Positions 43,640-54,876 of a DNA stretch of 64,000 nt are shown one piece after another. The translations under genes were made by a program, and so were the position numbers. Below the pieces are notes generated by a model. The model saw nothing but the letters and a program-made list of their open reading frames with translations, was not told the DNA's origin and ran no database searches. This DNA is from Diploptera punctata (Eukaryota > Arthropoda > Insecta > Blattodea > Blaberidae). The stretch lies in the NCBI GenBank assembly GCA_030220185.1, contig JASPKZ010001232.1, forward strand, positions 120,790 to 184,789. The letters are read 5' to 3'. Position 1 is the stretch's first letter; the number at the start of each line of letters is the position of its first letter.

Positions 43640-44330
43640 ATAGGGTAACTCCAAGCCTGTGTATCAGTATATTCCTTATCGAGGCCTTGGACGGTTTGAA
43701 TCATATGTGCGAATGCTTCACTAGGAATACCATAGTTATGACATAATTTCACTCGTAAAGACTGGATGGGTAATATAATTTATTACTCTGTAACAATTCC
43801 TGAATTTCCTGTTTTCGAGAAATTGTAAAAGGAAGTTTGCTAATGACTTTCGAAAGATAACTAGTATTGTCCATTATAATGATTGACCCTTCTTGTAAAA
43901 AAATTATAAATCTATTAAGGAACCAATATTTAAAACTATCATTTCTCAATGTAATCCAAATTTCTGTTTTGCGGTTGGGAACCTAAAACCCCCTCTCTTG
44001 CACGAATCCAGTTTTTGCAGAACCTGCATGACAAATAATGAGCCTATTCCTTTACCTATAGGGACTTTGACGGTAGAGTCCTGCCAGATGCCTTACCTTG
44101 AATAATTTTGATTCACCCAAATATGGGGTGAGTGTTACCAGATGCCCTAAGGTCATGCCTAGTTCGCAAAAATCGTATTCTTGAACCTTCTATGTCACAT
44201 CTTTCTAACATAAATTTTCTATCAGGTTCGTTCTTTTGTATTTAAAACCAAGATTTTTTAACGCCAGCCCCATGACAATCCCTCATATTGAACTTGCTCT
44301 TACATAATAGGCCTATAAACTAGTTTCTTA
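43640..44330 (-). pseudogene. Tc1/mariner-like DDE transposase remnant (second family)
   Basis: Minus-strand pieces in order: FLRTRH and PIFG near 44,110-44,190; WQDSTVKVPIGKG near 44,050-44,085; RLIICHAGSAKTGF in another frame near 44,000-44,050; then a 66-codon frame with EMRNDSFKYWF-like start, GSIIIMDNTSYLSKV and RKQEIQELLQSNKLYYP (43,749-43,949). IIMDN-SY corresponds to the second catalytic aspartate of IS630/Tc1-type enzymes, and RLIICHAGS is a typical block before it. The first and last acidic residues are not clearly preserved. It differs from the DUF4817-type remnant at 34.6 kb. Dead. Confidence 0.75.
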
Positions 44331-44334
44331 ACAG

Positions 44335-45125
44335 TGGGATATTCACCTCTGTCATACATTTCAAAGATTGTACGGCGAAGAATGTCGTTCTGAATGTCAT
44401 CTAAACACGTATATTTTGTTTGCTACAGTGTTATCAAGGGATTTGAATATAGGTACACCAATTTGTAAATTTGACTGTTTACCCTATTTCAACATGCGTA
44501 ATACAGTACTAACACTTACATTACATGTCCTAGCTGTAAATATTCTTGACATATAGAAAATTCTGTTTTAGCTGGCACTTCTTCCAACGACAATTCTTTA
44601 AAATAAGTGTACACATTACCACGTTACTGCGACACAGGTACTTGGTTTAGGAAGAGACATTATTTACACTACGAGACACTCTAGCATAAATATAATAAAA
44701 TAAATATGTACAGCTTCCCAGAAAGCTGAAGGATTTCAATAACCGCATAGAACTATCACTTAAAAACTTACATACAGTACGTCTGATCACAAAACAATTC
44801 ATAACGAAGACTGATTTGTAACACGTAGGCATCAAAAAGCAGGTTACGAATGTGTTGTTTAGCTGAACTCAGCATTTGTGTGCTCATACCTTTAGCTGTA
44901 TACAACGTACGAGAATGACCATTGTACAGTCAGGTTCATAACTTCATACTCTGTTCAGTGGAACATTTCAAAGTGAGGTCTGATCAATACTTTTTCGAAC
45001 GCAATGAAAAACGCGGATCGTAGATTTAGAGCTAGGAGTCGCCTAGCGCCAACTGTGCAACACCGCTACATGAACTGCACTATCCACGCATAGCTCCACC
45101 CAATACTTTTTCTAATAGCGTATGC
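44335..45125. other. Intergenic, nothing recognised
   Basis: May include the decayed N-terminal part of the transposase remnant; no motif is convincing. Confidence 0.4.
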
Positions 45126-45128
45126 CTT

Positions 45129-45740
45129 ATAGTAGTAGTAGGACTTTATTAGACAGAAAGTAAGATATTTACAACATTATTTACAAATATGGGTCGCACG
45201 GGCAGTAAGCCGTACGTGCTGTTGACAGTCCGTTACAATAAAGTAATAATTGGTACTAGTGTGAAGAAAAATAAACAACAAAAAAAGCAATAACATTACA
45301 ATTACATAAAGAAAACACAATAATATTACAATTAAATAATAACACGATAGCATTATACACTAACAAACATTAACATTACAATTACATAAAGAAAACACAA
45401 TAATTTTACAATTAGTAGTAGTAGTAGTAGTAGGACTTTATTAGACAGAAAGTAAGATATTTACAACATTATTTACAAATATGGGTCGCACGGGCAGTAA
45501 GCCGTACGTGCTGTTGACAGTCCGTTACAATAAAGTAATAACTGCTACTAGTGTGAAGAAAAATAATCAACAAAAAAGCAATAACATTACAATTACATAA
45601 AGAAAACACAATAATAATATTACAATTAAATAATAACACAATAGCATTATACACTAAAAAACATTAACATTACAATTACATAAAGAAAACACAATAATAT
45701 TACAATTAAATAATAACACAATAGCATTATACACTAATTT
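45129..45740 (-). mobile_element. Tandem pair of LINE 3' ends with (CTA)n tails
   Basis: Two direct copies (45,129-45,415 and 45,416-45,740) each read, on the minus strand, GTGCGACCCATATTTGTAAA, CTTACTTTCTGTCTAATAAAG and TCCTACTACTAC. A third copy in the opposite orientation lies at 57,395-57,495. AATAAAG just before the CTA run looks like a polyadenylation signal. Upstream in each copy ACAATTACATAAAGAAAACA-type units are themselves repeated. No protein motif is present. LINE or SINE cannot be decided. Confidence 0.65.
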
Positions 45741-45744
45741 TATA

Positions 45745-46865
45745 AACAACATGCAGCGAAGCAATGTTGAACCGTTACTCAAATTTCGCAGCTAGCGGAA
45801 GACTTCCTATAATATATTAGCTTTTGTATTTGGGTCGTGTACATCTTCATACCACATCATAAGACGTGATTTCTGTAGGAATAATTTTCCAGATACGTTG
45901 ATCTATAAGAATCTACCTCTCGGACTTTCTATTCATGAGAAGTTGAGACTTGCATTACATATATACAGATGGTCTGACTACAAAGTCGCGTGGGAATTGT
46001 GGACGAGTAAGAGCACCCTGGTGCTGAGTGAAACCAACAACCGGCTGCTGAGAGACGCAGTTCGCACAAAATTATGTGTATTAGTAGTGCACTGTTGTGA
46101 AAGAAATTGTGGACATTTTGTTTAAACGTTAAAGGAATTTGATATTTACCTTTACCTCCGATGTCCGGGGGAATATTTTAGACCGTTTAAATGCCTGATA
46201 ATATATAATGTGGAATGTGCATATTGTATGTGTGTATAATGTATATATTTGATTGAAAACAATTAGGACTTTAAGCAAATATACGTCCAAAATGACGATA
46301 AAAATGGTTTACATAATTTCACACAAAATTTGTTACTTTGATCTAAAATTAATCCTGCTTCATTTTAGATAATTTAATCAGAATAAACTAAATTCCATGG
46401 AGCGAAAGTCCTAAAAGGCATTGGTCTTACAGGCGGCCGCCATCTTGTGTCATTTTAAAGATGAAGACAGAATATATGTGACAAGTGTCAAGTTCCCAAA
46501 TTGTATTCCCGGTATATACTGTAAATACCGAAATTCGTCAATATTTTGATTTTTCACCAGTTTCACAGTAGCCGAAATATCATTATACATTTTTCCCATA
46601 GGGATTCAAACCTAGGTCTACGCCCGGCATGATACCTACGTTCTCATCATTCTACATTATTTGTTATATATGAACATTTCCGATTAAATGAACTTATTCC
46701 ATTGCTTGTTTGGTTCCTAATCTCCCGATTATCTATTTGTTTAGAATATTCATTTTATTATTTTTTAAATCTCTTCCTACCCAGCAATTGTTTTCCAAAT
46801 TCATGTTCTTGTCAGATGACAGGAACAGTGAACCACACATTAAACATATACATTTCGCCTGATTT
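45745..46865. other. Intergenic, no gene recognised
   Basis: The 75-codon ORF at 45,898-46,125 has no known family. A B-box-like GGTTTGAATCCC on the minus strand near 46,603-46,614 is isolated. Confidence 0.4.
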
Positions 46866-46874
46866 CGTTGCACC

Positions 46875-47474
46875 ACTATTTCTTCTTCTTCTTCCTTCCA
46901 AGGATTAGGCCAAGGCCTGTTACGATCCTATAGAAAATTTTCCCTTCAGCGTTTCATAGGACGGTCCAGAGATCTTCGTCCTCTTGGTATAGAATTATAA
47001 ACAGCTTTGGGGATCCGATTTGAACTCATTTCTTTCGAGATGGTGTTTCCAATTTAGTTGGTATTTCTTAATATATTCCAAAATTGACATAGTCTTAAAT
47101 TCTTTTAAGATATCGGTGTTCCTTGTCCGATCCCATCTGGTGTAACCCGCTGTTCTGCGCATGAATCTCATTTCAAAAGACATTCTGCTTTCATGTTGTC
47201 TTCTTAGCGTCCATGCTTCACTACCATAGGTCAACACTGGTCTAGCCAAAGTGTTATATAAATGTGATCTGATGTTTTTTTGTACAAGGGATGGTTTCAT
47301 TACTTGTTTAATAATTCCCAAACTTGTATTATAACTAGTAATTATTTCAGGGATATCCTTTTCATCCCAGATAGCGAGATAATATCCAAGATATTTAATT
47401 TGATTAGATCTCTCTAAAATTGTATTCTGGAGACAGATTTTACTTTGTATGGGGTCCTTCCCATGAAATGCCAT
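46875..47474 (-). pseudogene. RTE-like LINE 3' part with (GAA)n tail
   Basis: A 159-codon minus-strand frame contains MAFHGKDPIQSK, IKYLGYYLAIWD, LYNTLARPVLTYGSEAWTL and EMRFMRRTAGYTRWDRTRN, the region following the RT palm in RTE-like enzymes. The ORF then loses frame and continues as AVYNSIPRGRRS, LDRP and a terminal GRKKKK-like end encoded by the GAAGAAGAAG tail at 46,880-46,895. It is the same family as 42.3-43.2 kb. The YADD region is missing by 5' truncation. Confidence 0.85.
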
Positions 47475-47479
47475 AATGT

Positions 47480-48428
47480 TAGTTTACAAGATTCATGTCC
47501 TACAATAAATTACAGCAAAGCATCTCAACTCAAGAAAAGAAGCCCATACACATATACAGAGAGAGATGAAATATTGCATACTTAATTAGTAATAATCCTA
47601 AGAAAGTTTTGAGCTCCCTAGGGATTGCATTACCTTGATTTGTTGATGATGTTTGTGTATCCCAAGAACTCGAATTCTTGACACAGTTCTATTACTGGAA
47701 AAGCGTTGCGCGAGAAACAAACAAAAGGAGTTGTTAATCGGGAGCTTCAGTTACGTTACGAAAACACTCCGTCCAGGATATTTAAGTCCTAAAATATCCA
47801 CAGTGCCCGGTACACGTGAATCATAGAACCATAGGTACCACCAAATCGACTAGAGCGAAATGGAAGGAAGAATAAAAGTAAAAATAAGAACAATTGGGTG
47901 AAATTATTTGTTCAATTTAATAAACATTACACGCCGAATGTCAATTTACCTAAAAATATAAATTGATGTCACCTTTCTGGGGATGAACTCCTGCTCATGA
48001 TTATTTAAACAGGGTTCCATGGACAAACGAGGTGTAATTTGTTATTTAAATCGTTAGGGGAACTTCTCGCCTTGTACAATGAGTCCTAATGTAATTAATT
48101 TAAACATGTATATTTAAAATTAAGTTTATATCAAATGAGCCTTGTAGCGTAGCGATAACAAGAATGATGCCGTATTGTTATAAACGTTACGAAGCAACGC
48201 CACTGAATGCTAAATTTAAAAACTATTATTTTAAAACAACTAATTTATAAAATATTGAATTTTTCGGTCTCATTTCGAAAACGTTTAATATATGTTTATA
48301 CAGCAGTGTTCTTCGGATGGACAAATGCTCTACGCCTCATCTATCAGGTAAATAAATACAATTTTGAAATTGCAGATTTACCATCGTTTAAATTCATGTT
48401 AATATAACACGATATACTACATAACCTA

Positions 48429-48488
<60 letters not shown>

Positions 48489-48805
48489 GACAAATATTTC
48501 ATGAACATACAAAAAATTAAGTCTAAAATGGACGAAGTATTCTCTTTTACATAATTAACGATGATCTCCTTTAAAATAAGTCACTCCGTTGCTTAACGCT
48601 CAACGTTGCGTCAACGTGACAATGGAAACGTAAAATGACACGGAAATTTATAATTATTTATATCTCTGATTTGTTTCTGATTAGACCGCAATTTTGTTTT
48701 GGATGTGTTCAAAGTTCATCTTAAAACAGTAACTATATCGCAAATCGAATGTTGAGTTCTTCTGCCGTAACCGTACATTTAACAGAACGTCATGAATAAT
48801 CGTAT
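47480..48805. other. Intergenic with one repeat core and a (TA)n tract
   Basis: A minus-strand repeat core copy is at 48,130-48,215. A perfect TA dinucleotide tract occupies about 48,432-48,487. Nothing else is supported. Confidence 0.5.
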
Positions 48806-48815
48806 TTATTGAGTT

Positions 48816-49908
48816 TGGAGAGGGGTTATTGTTGGGCCAAGAGGTAAAGATTGGATTTAGTGACACTAGGAATACTGAAGGAGTTCTCCATGTGTGAGAA
48901 CTTAGGTTGCTCGGTTGGTATTCGGTAGAGTTGAGGTTCTTATCTCGGGATTCCACGAGGACTTCGTCGGGCAGAATTAATGTACAAAGAATATCTGGTA
49001 AAAGTAGTTTATTCTTGACTTTTATAAACTGCAAGTAATTGTATATATATGAAGTGAATTTATCCAACTTTTTAGAACGTAGTGTTTTGAAGTGACTTGA
49101 TGAAAATTGTACACGAGAAGTAAGTTTAATGAAATTATCTACGAGAAGTAAGTGACGAGGAGAAGCCTCTCTCGCCTATAGGTAAATTAGTTACTCCCAC
49201 TACCTCGATCACGTGGACCTAAGGTCTGTGCTTAGGCACATATAACGAAACATATAATTGGTTAATGCGCCCTCCTATTTTGATCCCGGGGGTGTTACAA
49301 ATTATTATTGGCGATTTACGCCTTCAGAGGTTGGACCTTTTTTCCCCGTGCTGGCTTCACGTACAGTCTAGTCACAAACATTAGCTAGGCTTGGGTTTTT
49401 TCTTAGGCTTGGGTTTTTTCCTAGGCTTCCGACGCTAGAAACTTGCCATGTTCCCACACTTTTTGCTAACGATGTTTGTGTCAGGGTAAAACCCCCGCTT
49501 GTACATTAGCTAATGGGTTATGGTTATCACGCTAAATCAGTTAACTGGAGGCTTAGAAGATATTTCTACTCAATCTGTCTAGCAAAGGATTATTGTCATT
49601 AGTAAGTTATTATCATGTGTCAGCCACTTCCGTCTTCACAAAAGAAAGGGTTACATTACCTGAGTTGTCAATCATCTCTAATAACTAATAATTTGATTAC
49701 ATTGATGCTGACTTCTTTGGATCATTTATATGGCCTTTGGCTCCTACATAATCAGGTTCCACTCTCTTTCCCTGATCAATTTGAATATAAAATATGACCT
49801 AAGTCCAGTAACTGCTTCATTTAATGATGTTATAATATCATCTGATTATTATTGCCGATAGGGATTTATTTAGATTTACACAGGAGGCTGTATGAATGAA
49901 TTGCCACA
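48816..49908 (-). repeat. LTR (3' LTR in element orientation)
   Basis: Aligns along its length with 53,775-54,872. ORFs inside (for example 48,681-49,067 minus and 49,615-49,797 plus) are LTR sequence and recur in the partner LTR. A GGCTTGGGTTTTTTC unit is duplicated within both LTRs. Confidence 0.9.
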
Positions 49909-50484
49909 AATGCCCTATAAACAAATGGAAAAATCAAGGGAATTTTTTTATTTGTTTATAATTCCTCTCGCGTAATATAATGCTAGTATCATAGCTATAG
50001 TGGCCTTTAAAGAAAAAAATGGCTATAATATTTTGGTTAGAGCACGTTAACCCTGAGAGTGTTGCCAGCACGTCAATTATGTTCAGATTGTTAAACACTG
50101 ATATGTATCCCTTTTACCTGGGATCGTTCTTTGAGGTTAAATAGACTCACTTTCTGCAATATAGACATACATAAATATTCATTAAGAAAAAAAAAAGATA
50201 CACCCTTAATATATTTGGTGGTCTACTCAAACCATTCATGCTTATACAATTACCATTCAAAACTATTTAGTTGAATACCAGTATAAGCATAAATTGCTTC
50301 TTCATGTGTAACTGTTTATTTTCAATTTAATTTACACCCTTAATATCTACCTACATTATAATGTGCGTCTAAAGCTTGGGAATTCATTTGCGATGAACCA
50401 GTTTTGTCTACTTCAAACCATATGTCGAATAACACTTCAGTCTTGCTAAATTTAATTTAAATTGAGTCAATAAGACTTATTTAC

Positions 50485-50823
50485 ATGGATCCTATATCTT
50501 TGCTACCAAAAATACTAAATATCGCGTTTAAGCAGCTGTGCTATCGTTATAAACAATTATTATTGATAGTATTACACCCTTATCATATTTTCCCCCATAG
50601 GTATTGCCATACGTACGAATTCATCATGATTATAATCCATGAAATATTCATGATTCTTAATATTTTATTCTCAACATATTTCGGCGGCCCATTTACTTTG
50701 CCAAAGCATAGCTGGCTATATCATTGCTCAGCCAAACGACGTTATTTTCTTAAGCGTGCAAAATCATTTCCTTCGAAGCAGAATCGTATAGTATGTCACA
50801 TTCGCTTCCACCAGCGACCATGA
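50485..50823 (+). other. Unidentified 112-codon ORF inside the LTR element
   Basis: It runs antisense to the element. The composition is hydrophobic with no family I recognise, and its end is formed by the 76-bp repeats. Probably not a gene. Confidence 0.2.
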
Positions 50824-50996
50824 CTTCATCTCATCTCATTATTAACATCGAATACAAATTCGCACAAATTGTCACATTCGCTTCCATCAGCGATCATGAC
50901 CTCATCTCATCTCATTATTAACATCGAATACAAATTCGCACAAATTGTCACATTCGCTTTTCACCAGCGACATGACTTCATCTCATCTCATTATTA
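50795..50996. repeat. 76-bp tandem repeat, 2.7 copies, inside the LTR element
   Basis: GTCACATTCGCTTCCA...CATGACTTCATCTCATCTC recurs at 50,795, 50,871 and 50,947. Copies differ by a few bases. Confidence 0.9.
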
Positions 50997-52266
50997 GATA
51001 ATACGGGATCCCTTGCCCTCAAATATTTTCAACAAAATAGCACGTGTTATACAAACAACAGTGACGTGCCGCTTCGGCCCACGTCTACAAATTAAATTCT
51101 GTAAATATAATCAACAAATAAATTCCTCACGCTTTATAGGTTCACACCGTCACTCGGCCTTTCAATTAAGGTGCATTGAGCTTCACCCTGTCTCATTAGC
51201 TCCTATGTTTACGCTGTCTGATTGTTATTTTAGACAAAAGAATCATAATCATCATGATATTATTCGTATTCAGATTGTTGTACAAGTTTCTTCAATTACC
51301 TATATGTATTAAACAATGACAATGGCCTATCTGGGCTCATTTTAACATTTACTGGATTAAGTAGATACTGCAGCTTTCTGCTCGAAGCGATTGGGTTAAA
51401 ACATTTAAAAATATAGATCCATTCTCTATCGATAAGGTTCAAATCAACAATTTATTAATCGCCCGCACTCTTAGCTGAAAGTGGACATGCATGTGTTATG
51501 TATTCACCCTAATTCAATTAATTATATCATATTCATCAATATGGGGGTATTATCATGATTAATATCTAAATTGACATTTCACTTTATTTTTTTTCGCAGT
51601 CATTTTGCCCTTTCCTCTCGCGATTAGCGTTTTCATCTAGGCCTATTTAATCACTTTATTAGTGTTATTTATTTTAATTACTGATTATATTTGGTACTTT
51701 ACCATACAAACACTTATTTATTTTTTTTTCACTAATACTTTTCATTATGTCCTAATCTCAGCTAGTATTGAGTTCGAATCCCGTGAAAACTGGTTCATGC
51801 ATTTAAGTATAATTTATCAGGTCTTGTTTTTTTTTTTTTTTTCGTTTGGGGATTATGTAGAGCTTATATGTTTGTACCTTTTGTATGTTTTATATCAAAA
51901 TTTTGTCGGTATATAACCACTTCCTTACCTGGGTACTGCATAATTTCAGCGTTTACATTGACCTTTATCTCATACCCTAAAATCACAGTAGTGTCTACCT
52001 GTGCAACACAATACGATATAGTACAATGCAAGACATACACACATACGTAATATATCCATTCCGTTTGTCATCTTCTTTACGTGTAAAAAATCTCTCCCTC
52101 CTATTTTTCGAGTGTCATTTTCACTGTCCGTCTATCTACCCTTAATACTATTAGTGTCTAATTTCACAGTCTGTTAACTCGCAAAGGCCTCCTGTACTAT
52201 TATTATATACATGTTTTGCGATACTACGCCCACACGCAAACAAACTCTGAACACTCGCATGGTAAT

Positions 52267-52770
52267 TTATCGGGTCTTTACAGCCTCAATCTTATCCTTA
52301 GATTCACATATGATGACTAGACTTTTGTCAAAATTTTTCAAATGATTCTTACTTCTATCATCTATGTTAGTATGCGCCACAGAATTACTAGCGATCTCTG
52401 GGTTCCCTAGTATCTCTATACGTGCATATGTTTTTGTGATTAGCCGTCGTCCAAGAAACACTCTCCGACGCGTATGATTCATTTTCGGGGGCTCCTATCC
52501 TTTTGACCTCTACTATTTATGTTCTTTGTGATGACACTTATTTTCATCATTTAGTTTGCTGGTTTCGTTAGTCACTTTCTGTTCGATATTAGTGCCTAAC
52601 TCATTAAATCTAGGCTCTACTATCATTTCGATCAATTCAGAGCGTTTATCCTGCTCTGCAATTTTCTGAGCTACTTGGGGCTTTAGTGTTTCTTGTTCGT
52701 GGGCTGGCTTTTGTACAAATAGACACATATAATTTACCCTATTGTCCGAGTTCTCTACACTACAGAGCAC
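52267..52770 (-). other. Decayed coding-like segments of the LTR element
   Basis: Two minus-strand ORFs (52,513-52,770 and 52,267-52,482) are rich in charged residues (for example ERNELGTNIEQKV-like and KNHLKNFDKSL-type stretches). They lie downstream of the gag-like ORF in element orientation and could be remnants of its continuation. No retroviral motif such as a CCHC knuckle is visible. Confidence 0.3.
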
Positions 52771-53098
52771 ATTCTTGTCGACATCGTTTTTTTATTTCCC
52801 CTTGAATTACTCCTCCTGTTTCTTCTCCTAGTTGTCTCTCCCTAAGTTAGTTTGTAACGTTATTATACTATTGTTCATCTCTGTTCTCATTTGACTTATT
52901 ACCCTGTTTTCTGTTTTCTCTGAGTCTTTAATAAGTTTTTGTTCCATTTATTTATCTTTAGTTCTACACACACCTGACGATTCATTTATTTTCGCTTCTA
53001 GCATCTCTCTATCATCTTTTCTCATCTCATCCCTTAATGTTTCTTTCAACGTAAATACATCCTTTTCCCTGCTTATCTCCATCTGTCCTCTCCAAGTT

Positions 53099-53431
53099 TC
53101 AAATTCCTGTTTCATATTCTCTGCATTGCCTCTCTAAATCCATTTTCCTATTTCTATCTATCGTCTCTAAATCCATTTTCCTACTTCTATCTATCGTCTC
53201 TAAATCCATTTTCCTACTTCTATCCATCTCCTCTATTCTCGACATTAGCATTTCCATGTATTTCATGGTGTCGGTGCTTGGATTTCCCTTGTCCTCTACT
53301 TCCCCTCTAGCTTCTACTCTTGCGTTGTTTTCATTACTTTCCCCTGTGCTCTGCTCTAAGTTCTCTCTGCCATCTTCGTTGTCCTCTCCCATCCTTACGA
53401 TTTCGTTCTCTCCTTCAATCAGTTGCCCCAC
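53099..53431 (-). pseudogene. gag-like coiled-coil ORF of the LTR element
   Basis: The 110-codon open part is acidic at first and then heptad-like: MKYMEMLMSRIEEMDRSRK followed by three tandem copies of an 11-residue unit of the type MDLETIDRSRK, encoded by 33-bp repeats at about 53,126-53,230. It lies just inside the 5' LTR in minus orientation, the place of gag. The frame opens at GTG and extends upstream without ATG, while a neighbouring frame has an ATG and a basic MDRKHEEIREK stretch, so a frameshift near 53,440 is likely. Homology to a named Gag family is not established. Confidence 0.5.
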
Positions 53432-53751
53432 AAGCCTTCTCCCTAATCTCTTCGTGTTTCCTATCCATTTTTTTATCTTTATTTGCCTGCCTCTTTCTAT
53501 TCCTACTTCTTAACAACATAAATACACACAGATATATTCTCCGTTAAATCACTGTAATATTTTGATTTCTTATATAGGTAAAAAGTAAAAAAAATGCTTA
53601 TTCTGTTGTTGTGTCACTTACTGCTTCCTTCCTTCAGTTGCTGTCTGTCTGCTTGTTGCCATCATATTCTCTGTCCTGGTTGCCTCGTGGTCGTGGGACT
53701 TAGTCGTTCTGCCGTTGATTTCTATTCGTGTGTTACTTTACGACCTATTCT

Positions 53752-53772
53752 GCCCGCACGTTAGGGAGCCAA
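53752..53772 (-). promoter_or_regulatory. Putative primer binding site
   Basis: Minus-strand TGGCTCCCTAACGTGCGGGC starts three bases inside the LTR and begins with TGG, the complement of tRNA CCA. From memory it resembles, with an extra base, the lysine-tRNA sites of gypsy-like elements. Confidence 0.45.
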
Positions 53773-53774
53773 TA

Positions 53775-54872
53775 TGGAGAGGGGTTTATTGTTGGGCAAA
53801 GAGGTAAAGATTGGATCTAGTGACACTAGGAATACTGAAGGAGTTCTCCATGTGTGAGAACTTAGGTTGCTCGGTTGGTATTCGGTAGAGTTGAGGTTCT
53901 TATCTCGGGATTCCACGAGGACTTCGTTGGGCAGAATTAATGTACAAAGAATATCTGGTAAAAGTAGTTTATTCTTGACTTTTATAAACTGCAAGTAATT
54001 GTATATATATATGAAGTGAATTTATCCAACTTTTAGAACGTAGTGTTTTGAAGTGACTTGATGAAATTATACACGAGAAGTAAGTTAATGAAATTATCTA
54101 CGAGAAGTAAGTGACGAGGAGAAGCCTCTCTCGCCTATAGGTAAATTAGTTACTCCCACTACCTCGATCACGTGGACCTAAGGTCTGTGCTTAGGCACAT
54201 ATAACGAAACATATAATTGGTTAATGCGCCCTCCTATTTTGATCCCGGGGGTGTTACAAATTTATTATTGGCGATTTACGCCTTCAGAGGTTGGACCTTT
54301 TTTTCCCCGTGCTGGCTTCACGTACAGTCTAGTCACAAACATTAGCTAGGCTTGGGTTTTTTCTTCTTAGGCTTGGGTTTTTTTCCTAGGCTTCCGACGC
54401 TAGAAACTTGCCATGTTCCCACACTTTTTGCTAACGATGTTTGTGTCAGGGTAAAAACCCCCGCTTGTACATTAGCTAATGGGTTATGGTTATCACGCTA
54501 AATCAGTTAACTGGAGGCTTAGAAGATATCTCTACTCAATCTGTCGAGCAAAGGATCATTGTCATTAGTAAGTTATTATCATGTGTCAGCCACTTCCGTC
54601 TTCACAAAAGAAAGGTTTACATTACCTGAGTTGTCAGTATTCTTTAATAACTAATAATTTGATTACATTGATGCTGACTTCTTTGGATCATTTTATACGG
54701 CCTTTGCTCTTACATAATCAGGTTCCACTCTCTTCCCTGATCAATTTGAATATAAATATGACCTAAGTCCAGTAACTGCTTCATTTAATGATGTTATAAT
54801 ATCATCTGATTATTATTGCCGATAGGGATTTATTTAGATTTACACAGGAGGCTGGATGAATGAATTGCCACA
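53775..54872 (-). repeat. LTR (5' LTR in element orientation)
   Basis: Partner of 48,816-49,908. Boundaries TG...CA are shared, and the sequence outside them differs on both sides. Confidence 0.9.
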
Positions 54873-54876
54873 AGTT

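Larger units (their letters stand above)
48812..54876 (-). mobile_element. LTR retrotransposon (gypsy-like?), 6.06 kb, no pol found
   Basis: Two direct repeats, 48,816-49,908 (1,093 bp) and 53,775-54,872 (1,098 bp), start TGGAGAGGGG and end TTGCCACA on the plus strand, i.e. TG...CA on the minus strand. A 4-bp duplication AGTT flanks the whole element (48,812-48,815; 54,873-54,876). A primer-binding-site-like TGGCTCCC lies three bases inside the right LTR on the minus strand, and a gag-like coiled-coil ORF follows, both giving minus orientation. The 3.87-kb interior shows no protease, RT or integrase that I can see. The LTRs differ only by scattered substitutions and small indels, so the insertion is fairly young. 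Confidence 0.85.

Noticed and set aside
45898..46125. 75-codon ORF as a host gene
   Set aside because: No recognisable motif, no splice context, and no repeat of the frame elsewhere. Not supported.
48681..49067. 128-codon minus-strand ORF as a gene
   Set aside because: Most of it lies inside an LTR, and the same reading recurs at 53,761-53,994 in the partner LTR.
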